A stretch of 64,000 nt of DNA from Pseudobutyrivibrio xylanivorans (GTDB lineage: Bacteria; Bacillota; Clostridia; Lachnospirales; Lachnospiraceae), in assembly GCF_008935055.1 (NCBI RefSeq), contig NZ_CP043028.1, forward strand, positions 1,952,501-2,016,500. Reading direction: 5' to 3'. The position numbers and the translations under genes were made by a program. The notes under the pieces are model-generated. The model saw only the letters and a program-made list of their open reading frames with translations. It searched no databases and was not told the DNA's origin. The first letter of the stretch is position 1. Each line of letters opens with the position of its first letter. Positions 53,491 through 63,474 of this stretch are shown here, piece by piece.

Positions 53491-54123
53491 TTATATTTCT
53501 AACAATTGATTCAGTTTTTCCATCCATTTTGTATTATCATCATGAAGATTGACTAACAACTTGTCGAAATTAGTGCTTCCAACCTCTCTTTCATCGCTAG
53601 TCATTTCATCAAGATGTTCCCTCATTACATCGTAATTCTCACTTGTCACAAATTTCATGACCTCGTCTATCTGGCTCGCCTTACCCTTATAGTTCTTGAC
53701 CCCCGTATATCTTTCTATCATAGGCGCATTAACCGGTTTTGCTGGTGATTTTATAATTTCATCCGTCCAATGCTTTGATACAATCTGCATAGTACAAGGA
53801 TTTGCAAAGAAAACCACCTCATCAGAGGCATTATCAACTCCGTGAAATTCATTGATTTTACGTTTTATATCCTCAAATTGTTCGTATGGCTTTTTCTCGG
53901 TATCACAAAACACTAATACTACTTCATAAGACCCATTTTGGTATCTGTCTTGATATCTAGCAGGAATATTTCCATTTCCCGCTGCATTAACTAACGAAAC
54001 ATCATAAATAGGATTCCATACTTCTAATTCATTTAGTCTTTCAAGATATTTATATTCCTCATTGCCTTCGCAAATAATACATATCTTATGCTTGTTGGAA
54101 ATAATTGGCAGACGCTTTTCCAT
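53491..54123 (-). CDS. RloB-like TOPRIM protein of an AbiL-type defence pair
   Basis: A 210-residue protein of the RloB family, with an N-terminal TOPRIM-like start 'KHKICIICEGNEEYKYLERL' (the glutamate in CEGNEE) and the conserved VLVFCDTEKKPYE acidic segment. RloB-domain proteins are the second subunit (AbiLii) of the AbiL abortive phage-resistance system, encoded after an AAA ATPase, as here. I start at MEKRLPII, four bases after the ATPase stop, with GGGGAGG upstream. The TOPRIM domain is probably the nuclease effector. Confidence 0.83.
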   Translation of the reverse strand: MEKRLPIISNKHKICIICEGNEEYKYLERLNELEVWNPIYDVSLVNAAGNGNIPARYQDRYQNGSYEVVLVFCDTEKKPYEQFEDIKRKINEFHGVDNASDEVVFFANPCTMQIVSKHWTDEIIKSPAKPVNAPMIERYTGVKNYKGKASQIDEVMKFVTSENYDVMREHLDEMTSDEREVGSTNFDKLLVNLHDDNTKWMEKLNQLLEI

Positions 54124-54127
54124 TAGA

Positions 54128-55390
54128 TTAATCCTCCCCACCATTTCCCTTTATGCTCAGCAATGAATTAATCAAATCTGGCTCAGGCAAAGCAGCGAAC
54201 GCGCCTCTACGATATTTTTCAATAATATCTGACGTATCTCTTACACCATCTTCAGCTGTAAAATCTGCTAGAGAGTATACATAAACTCCATCATTGTCTT
54301 TATCAACAAACCATATCTGCTCTTTTCTGAAAAGCCTCTTACAATCCATAAGATTTACATCATGAACAGTAAAAATCATCTGTGCATCATTGTTTAGTTC
54401 ATTATTGAACATAGCAACCGTTGCTCTTGTTAGCTTAAAATGAATACTGCTATCAAGTTCATCAATGACAAGAATTCGTCCTTGTTCAAGAGCTTCAATT
54501 ACGTAGCTTGCCATAGCCGCAATCTTCTTTGTTCCTGTAGAATCATATAACATACTTGGAACCGAAATTCCCTTATATGTTGAAACTAGACTTATTTGAT
54601 CCATTAAAGATTCTGGTATATCTAATACTTTTTCTTCTGGTCTATCACTATTCACATCAATATTTAGCGACGTTTTGGAAATATCCACATATTTAAAATC
54701 GTCCATGTATAAATCCGCATTTTTAATGAATTCAACTATTTTTTCTTGAAGATTATTTTTATTCTTCATAAGCTCGATAGTGTGTTCCATAGGGATATTA
54801 TTCATGTTGATAATATCAATTTTTTCAGCAAATGATATTAAGATATTCTTCATCTCATCGATATTTTTAAATGTAGTTGTATCTATCAAATGAAAAAGAA
54901 CATTGTTCTTGGAAACAACAGGTATCATCGCCTTTAATTCTTTATCAATACAATCATAGATATTTTTCAATGTATCTCTATATAACCAACAGACTTCCTT
55001 CTCGTTGTTATATTGGTCTTTTAACACCTCCACAAATGACTCATATACATATTCATTCTTAATGGAATCATATTTGAAATCATACGCGAATTTCCTGCCA
55101 GATGATAAAAATGTAATTCCCAATTCACACACACTGTTATCAGTAAAAATATTAGACATAAGACTATTGTTTTTATTTAACAGAACATCTTTAATAGCTC
55201 TAATGCATCGAATCAAACAGGTTTTTCCAGCATTATTAGGACCATAGATACCTACGGTCTTTAAAACATTAAAATTATTCTCTCTATGTACATTAGAAGC
55301 AAATTTCTTATTTCGCATATCCGCCTTCATTGAGAAACAAATCTGCTCATCAAATGCAAAACAATTCTTTGCTCGCACCTCTATAATCAT
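54128..55390 (-). CDS. RloA-like AAA ATPase of an AbiL-type defence pair
   Basis: A 420-residue ABC-like AAA ATPase (AAA_15/AAA_21 type). Walker A is GIYGPNNAGKTCLIR, the signature region lies near 'SMLYDSTGTKKIAAMASYVI' and Walker B is RILVIDELDSSIHF, followed by the switch-type 'AQMIFTVHDVNLM'. The N-terminus 'IEVRAKNCFAFDEQICFSMK' is typical for RloA/AbiLi proteins. Start at MIIEVRAKN with GGAGGTTGGAAG. With the RloB gene it forms a two-gene anti-phage module, the ATPase probably sensing infection and releasing the TOPRIM effector. Confidence 0.85.
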   Translation of the reverse strand: MIIEVRAKNCFAFDEQICFSMKADMRNKKFASNVHRENNFNVLKTVGIYGPNNAGKTCLIRCIRAIKDVLLNKNNSLMSNIFTDNSVCELGITFLSSGRKFAYDFKYDSIKNEYVYESFVEVLKDQYNNEKEVCWLYRDTLKNIYDCIDKELKAMIPVVSKNNVLFHLIDTTTFKNIDEMKNILISFAEKIDIINMNNIPMEHTIELMKNKNNLQEKIVEFIKNADLYMDDFKYVDISKTSLNIDVNSDRPEEKVLDIPESLMDQISLVSTYKGISVPSMLYDSTGTKKIAAMASYVIEALEQGRILVIDELDSSIHFKLTRATVAMFNNELNNDAQMIFTVHDVNLMDCKRLFRKEQIWFVDKDNDGVYVYSLADFTAEDGVRDTSDIIEKYRRGAFAALPEPDLINSLLSIKGNGGED

Positions 55391-55575
55391 CTTCCAACCT
55401 CCAAACAACTTGTTATTTGTATATACAATTATAGCATCATTTATTTTTCATGCAATAAATTTTCACAAAAAATAAATGATGCTATTACTAATTATCTAAG
55501 CATTTTTCTAAGTATACAAAAACTCCCCATGTAGGTACTTTGATTATCCCATATTTATCCTCATTTATGAATCTG

Positions 55576-56853
55576 TTAACTCAGTATCATCCCATATCCG
55601 CCACTCTTCAGTATCTCTTCTTTTAACGATAATGCATTCTCAAACCCTTTTTCAGCTAAGCTCTCTGCTGCATCAGCCATCGCTTTTTCCAGTTTGTTTG
55701 CTATATCATCAAAATTTTTTATTACTAGATTTCTTGATAAGCCGATTTCAGAAGCGGCTTGTTCAAAGTTATTCCTATTAATCTTTGTAATGTCCAGTTC
55801 GCCACCAATATAAAACGACATATCAGATGTGGTTCTATACACTCTTGTGGCGACCAAATCATAGGCTGGTGCCAATCGTTTCGATTTTAAATCCTCACTA
55901 TATAGGAGAGAAAAGTTCTTCACATGACAGTCCGTGTTACCAATCAAGTAATTAAAAATGATAATTCTTAACAATGCTATTTGATCCTCAATAGGGTTAG
56001 CCGAATTGTTTCTTAATAGCTCAAACATTCTAGCCATGTACCACGATGGTATTTTCTCATATTTGTCAGCCGCAAAAATCCCTAAAGCCTGTGCAAAGTC
56101 CTCTTGATGTAATCTATATGGGCATTTCAACCCGTTCAGCTCTTTATCTTCCGATAATTGTCTATCGTATCTTGCCGTTGCGTACAATATATCCTCATCA
56201 GCCTGCGAACCCTGGGATACAATAAAACTTTCCGGTACGTTGATACCTATTCGCTTTGCTGTTTGAATACATAACTGCTCATTTAAAACTATTTGCTTAT
56301 GTCTTACATGACTCTGTTTTACTATATGCGTACTTGGAGCATCTCCTTTAGGCAGGTACCATTTTTTATCTGCAGCACTATAATATAGACCAACTTTTCC
56401 TGATGCACCTGTTAATGACAAATGTGTCTCTAGCAAAATCTCTGTCGATTTAGTTGCACCTTCTGCTGCAAGGGCTTTTACTCGTTCATCGGAAAGCAAT
56501 TCATAGCCTGATGGCTCTTCATCCTTGCCTTCTATTATTTTTATAGCACCTAAGCATTCCTTGCCTAACTCAGCCAGAATTGAACTGTAGTCATTTTCAT
56601 CTGCTTTCATCCAATTTGCCACAGCTCTTCTTGAAAAGCCCTCTGGCAAAAGACTTTCAAAAAAGTTCTTTGTTTGGGATTCAGAAAAAGTATCCTCCTG
56701 TAATGGAAGTGATATTGATATAGGTGCAGCATTCTTACCTAGCAAGTAATTTTTGTCATATGAAAAACGGGCATCAATATAGCTTTCACCTCTTATAAAT
56801 CCTACAAGAGTCTGCTCTCCATTTAACTCAATAAATACACTTAACTCTCGCAT
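55576..56853 (-). CDS. hipA: HipA serine/threonine kinase toxin
   Basis: A 425-residue classical HipA. The N-terminal domain begins ELSVFIELNGEQTLVGFIRG, the autophosphorylation/gating loop is LSLTGASGKVGLYYS, the catalytic loop is YLIGNTDCHVKNFSLLY, and the metal-binding motif is APAYDLVATRV. HipA kinases phosphorylate glutamyl- or other tRNA synthetases, blocking translation and favouring persistence. hipB lies two bases upstream. Its last 97 codons are duplicated almost exactly at 47906-48203. Confidence 0.93.
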   Translation of the reverse strand: MRELSVFIELNGEQTLVGFIRGESYIDARFSYDKNYLLGKNAAPISISLPLQEDTFSESQTKNFFESLLPEGFSRRAVANWMKADENDYSSILAELGKECLGAIKIIEGKDEEPSGYELLSDERVKALAAEGATKSTEILLETHLSLTGASGKVGLYYSAADKKWYLPKGDAPSTHIVKQSHVRHKQIVLNEQLCIQTAKRIGINVPESFIVSQGSQADEDILYATARYDRQLSEDKELNGLKCPYRLHQEDFAQALGIFAADKYEKIPSWYMARMFELLRNNSANPIEDQIALLRIIIFNYLIGNTDCHVKNFSLLYSEDLKSKRLAPAYDLVATRVYRTTSDMSFYIGGELDITKINRNNFEQAASEIGLSRNLVIKNFDDIANKLEKAMADAAESLAEKGFENALSLKEEILKSGGYGMILS

Positions 56854-56855
56854 AG

Positions 56856-57068
56856 CTATCCTCTCTCATTCATCTCTACATCTAGCCCTAATAGATTTGC
56901 AATCTTCAGTGCCTTATCTAATTCTATTGTCTTTTTACCATTTTCCAAATCTGATAAAAAACTCACACTGATACCAGTAAATTCCGAAATATACTTCTGT
57001 GTATACCCTAGTTTTTTTCTTTTATTTTTTATTGCTGTTCCAAATGAACTTGAATCTGTTACTTTCAT
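56856..57068 (-). CDS. hipB: HipB antitoxin, XRE-family repressor
   Basis: A 70-residue helix-turn-helix protein: FGTAIKNKRKKLGYTQKYIS, then 'EFTGISVSFLSDLENGKKTI'. It neutralises HipA and represses the operon. I start at MKVTDSSSFG, which has GAAGAAG upstream; the longer frame to 57104 would read through an operator. Three identical palindromic operators precede it. Classical hipBA order and spacing. Confidence 0.9.
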   Translation of the reverse strand: MKVTDSSSFGTAIKNKRKKLGYTQKYISEFTGISVSFLSDLENGKKTIELDKALKIANLLGLDVEMNERG

Positions 57069-57080
57069 AAACACTTCTTC

Positions 57081-57176
57081 GCCGTACGGCTTTATTCTAT
57101 TCAACTTTGCATAAAATTAGCCGTACGGCTATATAATCTTGCTTTGATTATATAATGAGCCGTACGGCTAAGTCAA
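57081..57176 (-). promoter_or_regulatory. hipBA promoter with three operators spaced 39 bp apart
   Basis: On the minus strand TTGACT (57171-57176) and TATAAT (57147-57152) are 18 bases apart. AGCCGTACGGCT occurs in the spacer (57158-57169) and at 57119-57130; GCCGTACGGC follows at 57081-57090, right before the ribosome site. Centre-to-centre distances are 39 and 39 bp, close to integral helical turns (about 3.7 each, so on alternating faces), suitable for cooperative binding and bending by HipB. Confidence 0.88.
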
Positions 57177-57205
57177 ATGCTACTTTACTAATCAGAATCT
57201 ATACT

Positions 57206-58153
57206 CTACTTATTCAATTCATCAATGATTGAATCTACATCGTCTTCTGTTGTATGTCGAACTACGACATCGTATATACGTTGCACAACATTTATACTCT
57301 CTTCCACTTCATCAGCTATTTTCTCCACGGACTTTCCTTTAGCTACCTTTCGAGATACTTGTGTAACAAGGTGTCTCAACTCCCCTTCTTCTCTTCCTTC
57401 TTCTCTTCCTTCTGCTTTTCCTTCTGCAAAAGAAATACTCTTCTCATTGCTAATATGCTCTAATTCATCATATTCTGTTAGTAACATGTCCGTCACCTCC
57501 AACCTATGTTTTTCTAGCAATTCTGCAAGAATTCCTTCCTTAATAGCTTCATCAACAGCCTTCGCTATGGCATCTTTTCTAGTCATCCCCTGATTCAAAT
57601 ATAATTTTATCTTCTGAACCAAAATGGAATACTCATGGAGTTTTTTGCATTTATCCATTAATTGCTTATTGTGCCCATAGTTTATATTTAACACTCTAGC
57701 TATACATTCTAGTGCAGGACTACCTGAAATTTCTCCAGCATATGCATCACTCATTTTTATAAGAGATTCATCGGGATCATTATCTCCGCCGTTGTAAAAC
57801 ACTATGAATTGTGGCGTTGGCAAAGGAATTCGTTTACTACTATATAAATCCTTATGTTCTTTAAACAATCCTTTATATAACTCCGCCATGTACATGAAAC
57901 CTCTTAGCGCCATATTTGGATTATCGGTACTTTGATGCTCATAAAGATTTAAGACATCATAAATTAGAAATGAGACATCATTTTTCATTCCCATATAAAT
58001 GAAATCCTCTACAGTATTAATCTCCACATCGTCAGGATTATCATAATCCGTATTATTAACGGCATTATACAGGCTTAGCAAATCCTCTTTTGTTTCAAAG
58101 ACTCTCTTAAATAGTCTGTCTTTATAAAGTCTATTAGTATTCGACTCACTCAT
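57206..58153 (-). CDS. Rpn-family recombination-promoting nuclease/putative transposase
   Basis: A 315-residue protein of the PD-(D/E)XK nuclease 'Rpn/YhgA-like' family. The N-terminal pattern 'YKDRLFKRVFETKEDLLSLY' and the nuclease core KNDVSFLIYDVLNLYEHQST (Asp then ExQ) are characteristic, as is TPQFIVFYNGGDNDPDE. A C-terminal glutamate-rich region has short GREEGREEGE repeats. Family members stimulate RecA-independent recombination in E. coli and are usually multicopy. Located next to hipBA, convergent with none. Confidence 0.87.
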   Translation of the reverse strand: MSESNTNRLYKDRLFKRVFETKEDLLSLYNAVNNTDYDNPDDVEINTVEDFIYMGMKNDVSFLIYDVLNLYEHQSTDNPNMALRGFMYMAELYKGLFKEHKDLYSSKRIPLPTPQFIVFYNGGDNDPDESLIKMSDAYAGEISGSPALECIARVLNINYGHNKQLMDKCKKLHEYSILVQKIKLYLNQGMTRKDAIAKAVDEAIKEGILAELLEKHRLEVTDMLLTEYDELEHISNEKSISFAEGKAEGREEGREEGELRHLVTQVSRKVAKGKSVEKIADEVEESINVVQRIYDVVVRHTTEDDVDSIIDELNK

Positions 58154-58321
58154 TTATTATCTCTCCTTAATTATAAAATCTATCTTTTACTTCATCAAGG
58201 AGAAATCCTACGTACTATTCTGATTTTTCAATCCTTATCCTCCTTACGTATATATTTTCAAATACGCAAAAAAGACTTACGGAAAAAAGATACACAAATA
58301 AAAGAGTGCAAAGAACTACTA

Positions 58322-58371
58322 GCTGCTGATTCATAGCTCATAACTCATCCCTAAAAGCTGCATATGTCATC
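58322..58371. repeat. 50-bp direct repeat, copy 1
   Basis: Matches 58587-58636 at 47 of 50 positions. Copy 2 spans the last codons of the primase-helicase gene, so copy 1 is a duplicated gene end (it still reads DD-I-like codons and a stop). The 462-base gap from 58154 to 58615 otherwise holds one promoter and no gene that I can support. Confidence 0.8.
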
Positions 58372-58437
58372 AAAATTGGTGGGTATTTTGACCGAAAAGT
58401 CGGTGATGCCTTAATGCCTATTTGAAATTCGGGGATG

Positions 58438-58466
58438 ATTATAGCATCTGTTAGATGTTTTGTAAA
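58438..58466 (-). promoter_or_regulatory. Candidate promoter upstream of the Rpn-family gene
   Basis: TTTACA (58461-58466) and TATAAT (58438-58443) are 17 bases apart on the minus strand, with a CATCT/AGATG palindrome in the spacer. It lies 285 bases before the Rpn gene, between the two copies of the 50-bp repeat. Confidence 0.45.
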
Positions 58467-58586
58467 TATTTATAGTCTGTGATATTCTATAACGCCACCA
58501 GATTTTCCATTCCTGCATTTTCTGCACTTTTATTTGAGTAATATTGACACTTTTATTCGTGCCTATCAACTTAAGGATTTCTTCTT

Positions 58587-58636
58587 GCTGCTGATTCATA
58601 ACTCATAACTCATCCCTAAAAACTGCATATATCATC
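58587..58636. repeat. 50-bp direct repeat, copy 2
   Basis: Second copy of the repeat at 58322-58371; it contains the stop codon and final residues (DDICSF) of the primase-helicase frame. Confidence 0.8.
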
Positions 58637-61600
58637 GTTTCCACTATCCATCTTCTCCATCAACTCCGCAGCAACCTTTTCATCCTCTATCCTAATCAAA
58701 TTATCCCACACATCTGCTTTCCCTAGAAGATTCATTCCACCATGCCAAACCAATTTATCATCTATGACAGCAAAACACTCATCCACGATTTCCTTTGCTA
58801 TTACCTCTATTGCTACAGACTTTAGCTCAACAATAAGACTTTCAATAGTACTTTGCCCCTCAAATTTGTAACTGTCTGGGTCTTCAGTTACAATCGAAAC
58901 ATATACTCCCTTTTCCTGCTTTTCTTTTATCAATCTAATGAAACGCTCCACTTTACCAGCACGCAAATTAGGACTAGAGATAATGATACTTTTATTCGCG
59001 TTAACAATATCTTTCTCAAATTGAAATACATAATTTGTTGAATCATAAATAGAATTTACTTCTTCACATTCGTCTACCATTACTGAACCATTGAGCATAT
59101 TTGCAAAAGTGCTTTCCATCATAGAAAATCCCATCTTCTTATATGTTCTTAATCTCTTTCCAAACATTCTGTCAAAATATCGCATGTGGAAATCCACATA
59201 ATCATACACGTATACGGCTTTTTTGCCTTCATAGTCACGATTAAGGCGTCCCACATACTGCTCCAATCGGCCTTCAAATGATACTGGGGCTACAAGCATT
59301 AGTGTATCCAACCTTGGTAAATCAAAGCCCTCTCCAATCTTCGCTCAAGTTGCAACCAAAATCATAGATTCGCCTTGTGGGACGGCTCTCATCTGTTCTC
59401 TAATTACTCTATTCTCCTTGTCAGAATTATCTCCATAATACAGATATATATTTTTCGCGGCTCCACAAAGACTACCAAATAAGCTCTTAGCATGCTCCTT
59501 TGTTCTTGTAAGAATGACCGGTGTAAGTCCGTTATTAACACATTCTTTAACATCCTCTATTATCTGCTCATTTCTTAGTTTATTATTTACTATAACTTCA
59601 TATGCTTTATTAATATCATCCCTGCTTCCGCATTTATCAACGGCTCTTGTGTATCTTGGAATAAAATAGTGACCTATTCCCTGAGCCACAGCTCTTTCCG
59701 CAGCCGTATATCTATGACGCATTGGTCCTATCAACATGAATATTAGTTTATCCAAATCATCGCCCCTAATAGGAGTAGCCGACACGCCATATAAATATCG
59801 TGCATTTACTTTACTCAAAACAGCCCTCCAAGTTGAAGACGCTGCATGATGACATTCGTCTACTATTACCATACCGTATTTATCCAGACTATCCAAAACA
59901 TTTCCTTTTGAGTATACTGATCCAATCATAGCAACATCAATTATCCCTGTAAGTGTGTTCTTGTTTCCATGAAGTACACCTATAGCACTATCTCGCCGTT
60001 TCACCCTTCCAGTTTTGGTAGAATACTCTGGAGGTTCCTCATCAATCTTCAAAAACCGTTCCAACTCTAAAACCCATTGTTCCATTAAATCCTTGCTTTG
60101 AAGCAATATAAGAGTATTAACTCTACGCTTACCAATTAAATATGCACTTACAACTGTTTTTCCAAATGCTGTTGAAGCTGCTAAAACTCCATCCTCATTT
60201 GCTAATAGTCTCTCTGCAGCCAGTTCCTGCTGAAGTCTTAAATCTCCAGCGAACGTCACTCGGATGGGTCTTCCCATCTCACGCTCATTTTTTACTTCAT
60301 GCTCAATGCCTGCTTTATCAGTCTGCTCAATAAGTTCAGGAAGTATTCCTCTCGGGATTTTTATATACCCATAAATATTTTCAGCCATATATACTATCTT
60401 TGAATTGTTATAATTTGAGCGCCCTGCTCTTTGATTCTTGTAATATATTGGATTGTCAAAAGTAGCCATACACCTCAGTTGATTTGTTATATGTGGCGTA
60501 ATATTCAAAGTATCCACATATACTCCATCAGCTAGGACTATATTCATTTTTCCTTCTACATCTCTTACATCAAGCCGGTTCTTCCTACGCCATGGCATCA
60601 TTTTTTGTTCTGAATTCAAATCCGTCTTCTGAGCAAAAAATCCCGAAATATCTGATTGCCATTTTATAATGAACTCATCTATTAATGTCTCATCCAACTT
60701 AGGAGTTTCCTCTAGTAGTACTTTCCATTGGTTCGGATATGCATTCCAGTTTTCATCTACAAAAGCACTATTTCCATTTTTTATCGCTTTGCCTTGTAAT
60801 GGTAAAGCTATAAGATTACCTATTCCATTTGAATAATCCTGCGCTGGAAACATTCTGTCATAATATTTAAATGAAGTAAGATTTACAGACATTGAACCTT
60901 TATCTAAAAGCAAAAATCCAAATTTTCTAGCCTTATAAGCGGCGATTGGAGTTTTAAAAAAAATCCACACATGTGCTCCATTGCCCGAACGAGACCTTTC
61001 AACCAATGGCTTTATGCCATTTTGCATACAAATCAGTCTTAGTGCCTCTACTTCATCTCGCCAATCATCTTTGTTACTATTCGCTGTTTGCTCATCATCT
61101 GAGCCCATGACGTTTTCCATTTCCTCCTGTTCATTGTGATTATCAAAATCAAATACCAAAAATCTGCAAGTTCCATCCTTAAGTAAAGGATAAACACCTA
61201 TCGCATCAGTGCAGTCATCCCTATATCCTATCAGGTGTCGCTTTATTATCTCTAGAGATAACGGTTCATAATCCTGATTTTCACACTCTGCACAATTATG
61301 TTTCTCCCCTCTTTGCCACGGACATAAATTCGCCGTCCAACGATTCTTGCACTGCGGATAATATTGCCCCTTTGCTGACCTTTTAGCATACACATCGTGC
61401 CTCCCCCAAAACATTCTAAAAAAATCTTTGGCATCCTCCTCTGTTATATATTTACTCTGAATTCGCGAACCTTGATCCAAATCATATTCTTCTACACTAT
61501 AACTTGGCTCATTGAAAAAATCCGCTGTATCATAAGGGATACCAGCGGATTCCAATTTTGCTTTTAATTCTTTATTTTCTGCTAATAACTGACGGATGAT

Positions 61601-61648
61601 TTTTCTAAGTGAATCCAGATTGTGAACTAATAAATTCATGTTTTTCAT
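58616..61648 (-). pseudogene. TOTE-type primase-helicase, interrupted by one in-frame TGA
   Basis: A 1,010-codon frame. Residues 60-340 are an archaeo-eukaryotic primase domain of the TOTE conflict-system type (RFLVFDFDNHNEQEE, 'PLVERSRSGNGAHVWIFF'), preceded by a zinc region (CPWQRGEKHNCAEC). A superfamily 2 helicase follows (ASTAFGKTVVSAYLIGKRR, MVIVDECHHAAS, VSATPIRGDD), then a PLD-like C-terminus (FAVIDDKLVWHGGMNLL). A TGA at 59345-59347 breaks helicase motif V: ATxAKIGEGFD, where x should be Gly (GGA). The frame is intact on both sides, which suggests a recent point mutation or recoding. Untreated, it would give 767- and about 231-residue pieces. Confidence 0.85.
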
Positions 61649-61704
61649 TTCTCCTCTTCTACACTATCTACTCATACCTAGTCCCTATAAAATTTTCACA
61701 CCAT

Positions 61705-62769
61705 TCACCGCCCAATAAAACTTCTATTTTCCCCCATCACCTTCACATACTCCTCCTTCTTATCCCGCATAATCTCAAATCCTTCCACTATCTCCTCCAG
61801 CCCAAACTTATGAGTAATAAACTTCTCCGGCTGGATTGTTCCTCCTTGAAGTCTTGAAATCACATAGCTCCAGTCGTCGGCTATGTCATGCATAAAAGAA
61901 GAGTTCCAGGTTCCGGTGACTGTCAGCTGGTTTCTAAGAATCTTCCAGTATTCATCTCTAGTCAGCTCCATATCTGTGTGTGGGTTTCCCACTGTGCATA
62001 TCTTTCCAGAAGGTGCTGCTGCATTTATTCCCACTTTAAGAGACTCATTCTTTCCTATACATTCAAAGAATGTATCCGCTCCAAGGAAGTTCGTCTTTGC
62101 GATAATCCATTCTGCTGCATTATCCTTACTACCATCAAAATAGTGCGCCTCCGGCACTCCCAGCTCCATAACAAATCTCTTTTGTGACTCCTTATTTCCT
62201 ATGGTAAAAACGTTGCTAATCCCCATATCAAGTAACAGCATTGTCACTAGTAGCCCTATTGTGCCCAAGCCCATAATCACTACAGAATCCTCCGAAGTAG
62301 GGCGAACTCTTCTAATTGCATGCACTGCCACAGCCATAGGCTCCAGCATCGCAGCCTGCTCAAAGCTCACCCTTTCTGGGAGCTCTATCAAATTCCACTC
62401 TGGCACTGTCACATACTCAGCAAACCCACCATCTCTGCGGCTTCCCAAATATGAATAGTCCTTGCACATTTCGTATTTATTATTTTTACAGCACTCACAT
62501 TCCTTACATGGTATCAATGGAAATACACCGACGCGCTTTCCCATCCAAGACTTATCCACACTTTCTCCGCACTCTTCAACCACACCTGCGAATTCATGTC
62601 CGATAATCATTGGCATAGCGTGCGCGCCATCCTTGTAAGCCCTTGGTATATCAGACCCACAAATACCACAAGCCATTACCTTTAACAGGACTTCGCCTGC
62701 CTTTGGAAATGGCTTGTCTACTTCCTCTACACTTATTTTTCCTACATCATGCAATACAAGTGCCTTCAT
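61705..62769 (-). CDS. Zinc-dependent polyol-phosphate dehydrogenase
   Basis: A 354-residue medium-chain dehydrogenase. Catalytic zinc residues lie in KVMACGICGSDIPR and MIIGHEFAGVVEECG, the structural zinc in PCKECECCKNNKYEMC, and the NAD(P) loop is VVIMGLGTIGLLVTML. It resembles galactitol-1-phosphate dehydrogenase (GatD) and ribulose-5-phosphate reductase (TarJ). The two upstream genes, a cytidylyltransferase and a ribulose-phosphate epimerase, favour a TarJ-like role making ribitol- or another pentitol-5-phosphate. A fragment of a related gene lies at 48204-48320. Confidence 0.87.
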   Translation of the reverse strand: MKALVLHDVGKISVEEVDKPFPKAGEVLLKVMACGICGSDIPRAYKDGAHAMPMIIGHEFAGVVEECGESVDKSWMGKRVGVFPLIPCKECECCKNNKYEMCKDYSYLGSRRDGGFAEYVTVPEWNLIELPERVSFEQAAMLEPMAVAVHAIRRVRPTSEDSVVIMGLGTIGLLVTMLLLDMGISNVFTIGNKESQKRFVMELGVPEAHYFDGSKDNAAEWIIAKTNFLGADTFFECIGKNESLKVGINAAAPSGKICTVGNPHTDMELTRDEYWKILRNQLTVTGTWNSSFMHDIADDWSYVISRLQGGTIQPEKFITHKFGLEEIVEGFEIMRDKKEEYVKVMGENRSFIGR

Positions 62770-62777
62770 ACCCTATA

Positions 62778-63473
62778 TTATCCCTTCAATATTTCCTCAA
62801 ATCGGTCCAAATCTGCCATAGTAGTAATCTTAAAATTCATCTCATCACCAGGAATAAGGCGCATCCGCATTCCTGCCTTTACTGCCACCTCGCTTGAGCC
62901 GTTGATAGTCTCAATCTCACCTGCTTCCACCAAACACTGATTTGCAGCAAGATATTTTCCATATACAAATGTCTCAGGTGCCTGCCCAGCATAAATTTCC
63001 GCCCTATTCACAAGCGAATCTATCTGCTTTCCGTCCTTGCTCATGTACACTGTGTCCTTCATAGGCAAAACAGGCAGCACCCCATCGTATCCGTCCATAC
63101 CATCTATACTTTCCCGCACAAGTTTTGTCGTCAAAAGAGGTCTTGCGCTATCATGAACAAATACGTAATCCTCATCCTTAAGCTTTCCCCTCAAATCCAT
63201 CAGTCCGTTATAAATCGACCCCTGTCGATTGGTCCCTGGTTTGGAAAATCCTGTCAGCTTCTCTCTTAATTCGTATTTGCGAATCCACTCCTCAATTTCT
63301 GGAATCCACTTATCATCAGCGACGATCTGGTACCCATTAATAAATGTGCTTTCCGCAAGGGTTTCAAGACAATAGATAATCAAAGGCTTACCACATACTT
63401 CCACGTAAGCCTTAGGTATTTCTGCCCCAAGTCTGGAGCCTATTCCACCTGCAAGCACAATAGCTATTGTCAC
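62778..63473 (-). CDS. IspD/TarI-family cytidylyltransferase
   Basis: A 231-residue cytidylyltransferase with the nucleotide-binding signature IAIVLAGGIGSRLGAEIPKA and VFVHDSARPLLTTKLV, then 'VKAGMRMRLIPGDEMNFKIT' at the C-terminus. IspD makes CDP-methylerythritol; TarI makes CDP-ribitol. Its position between an epimerase and a polyol-phosphate dehydrogenase, with gaps of 1 and 8 bases, argues for a TarI-like role in activating a pentitol phosphate for a teichoic-acid-like polymer. Sequence alone does not separate the two activities. Confidence 0.87.
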   Translation of the reverse strand: MTIAIVLAGGIGSRLGAEIPKAYVEVCGKPLIIYCLETLAESTFINGYQIVADDKWIPEIEEWIRKYELREKLTGFSKPGTNRQGSIYNGLMDLRGKLKDEDYVFVHDSARPLLTTKLVRESIDGMDGYDGVLPVLPMKDTVYMSKDGKQIDSLVNRAEIYAGQAPETFVYGKYLAANQCLVEAGEIETINGSSEVAVKAGMRMRLIPGDEMNFKITTMADLDRFEEILKG

Positions 63474-63474
63474 G

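Noticed and set aside
58411..58599. 62-codon frame MNQQQEEILKLIG between the 50-bp repeats
   Set aside because: No ribosome site that I can defend, a weak composition, and it overlaps the repeat and the promoter-like sequence at 58438-58466.
59345..59347. TGA as a selenocysteine codon
   Set aside because: The position corresponds to an invariant glycine of helicase motif V, not to a redox cysteine, and no SECIS-like hairpin directly follows.
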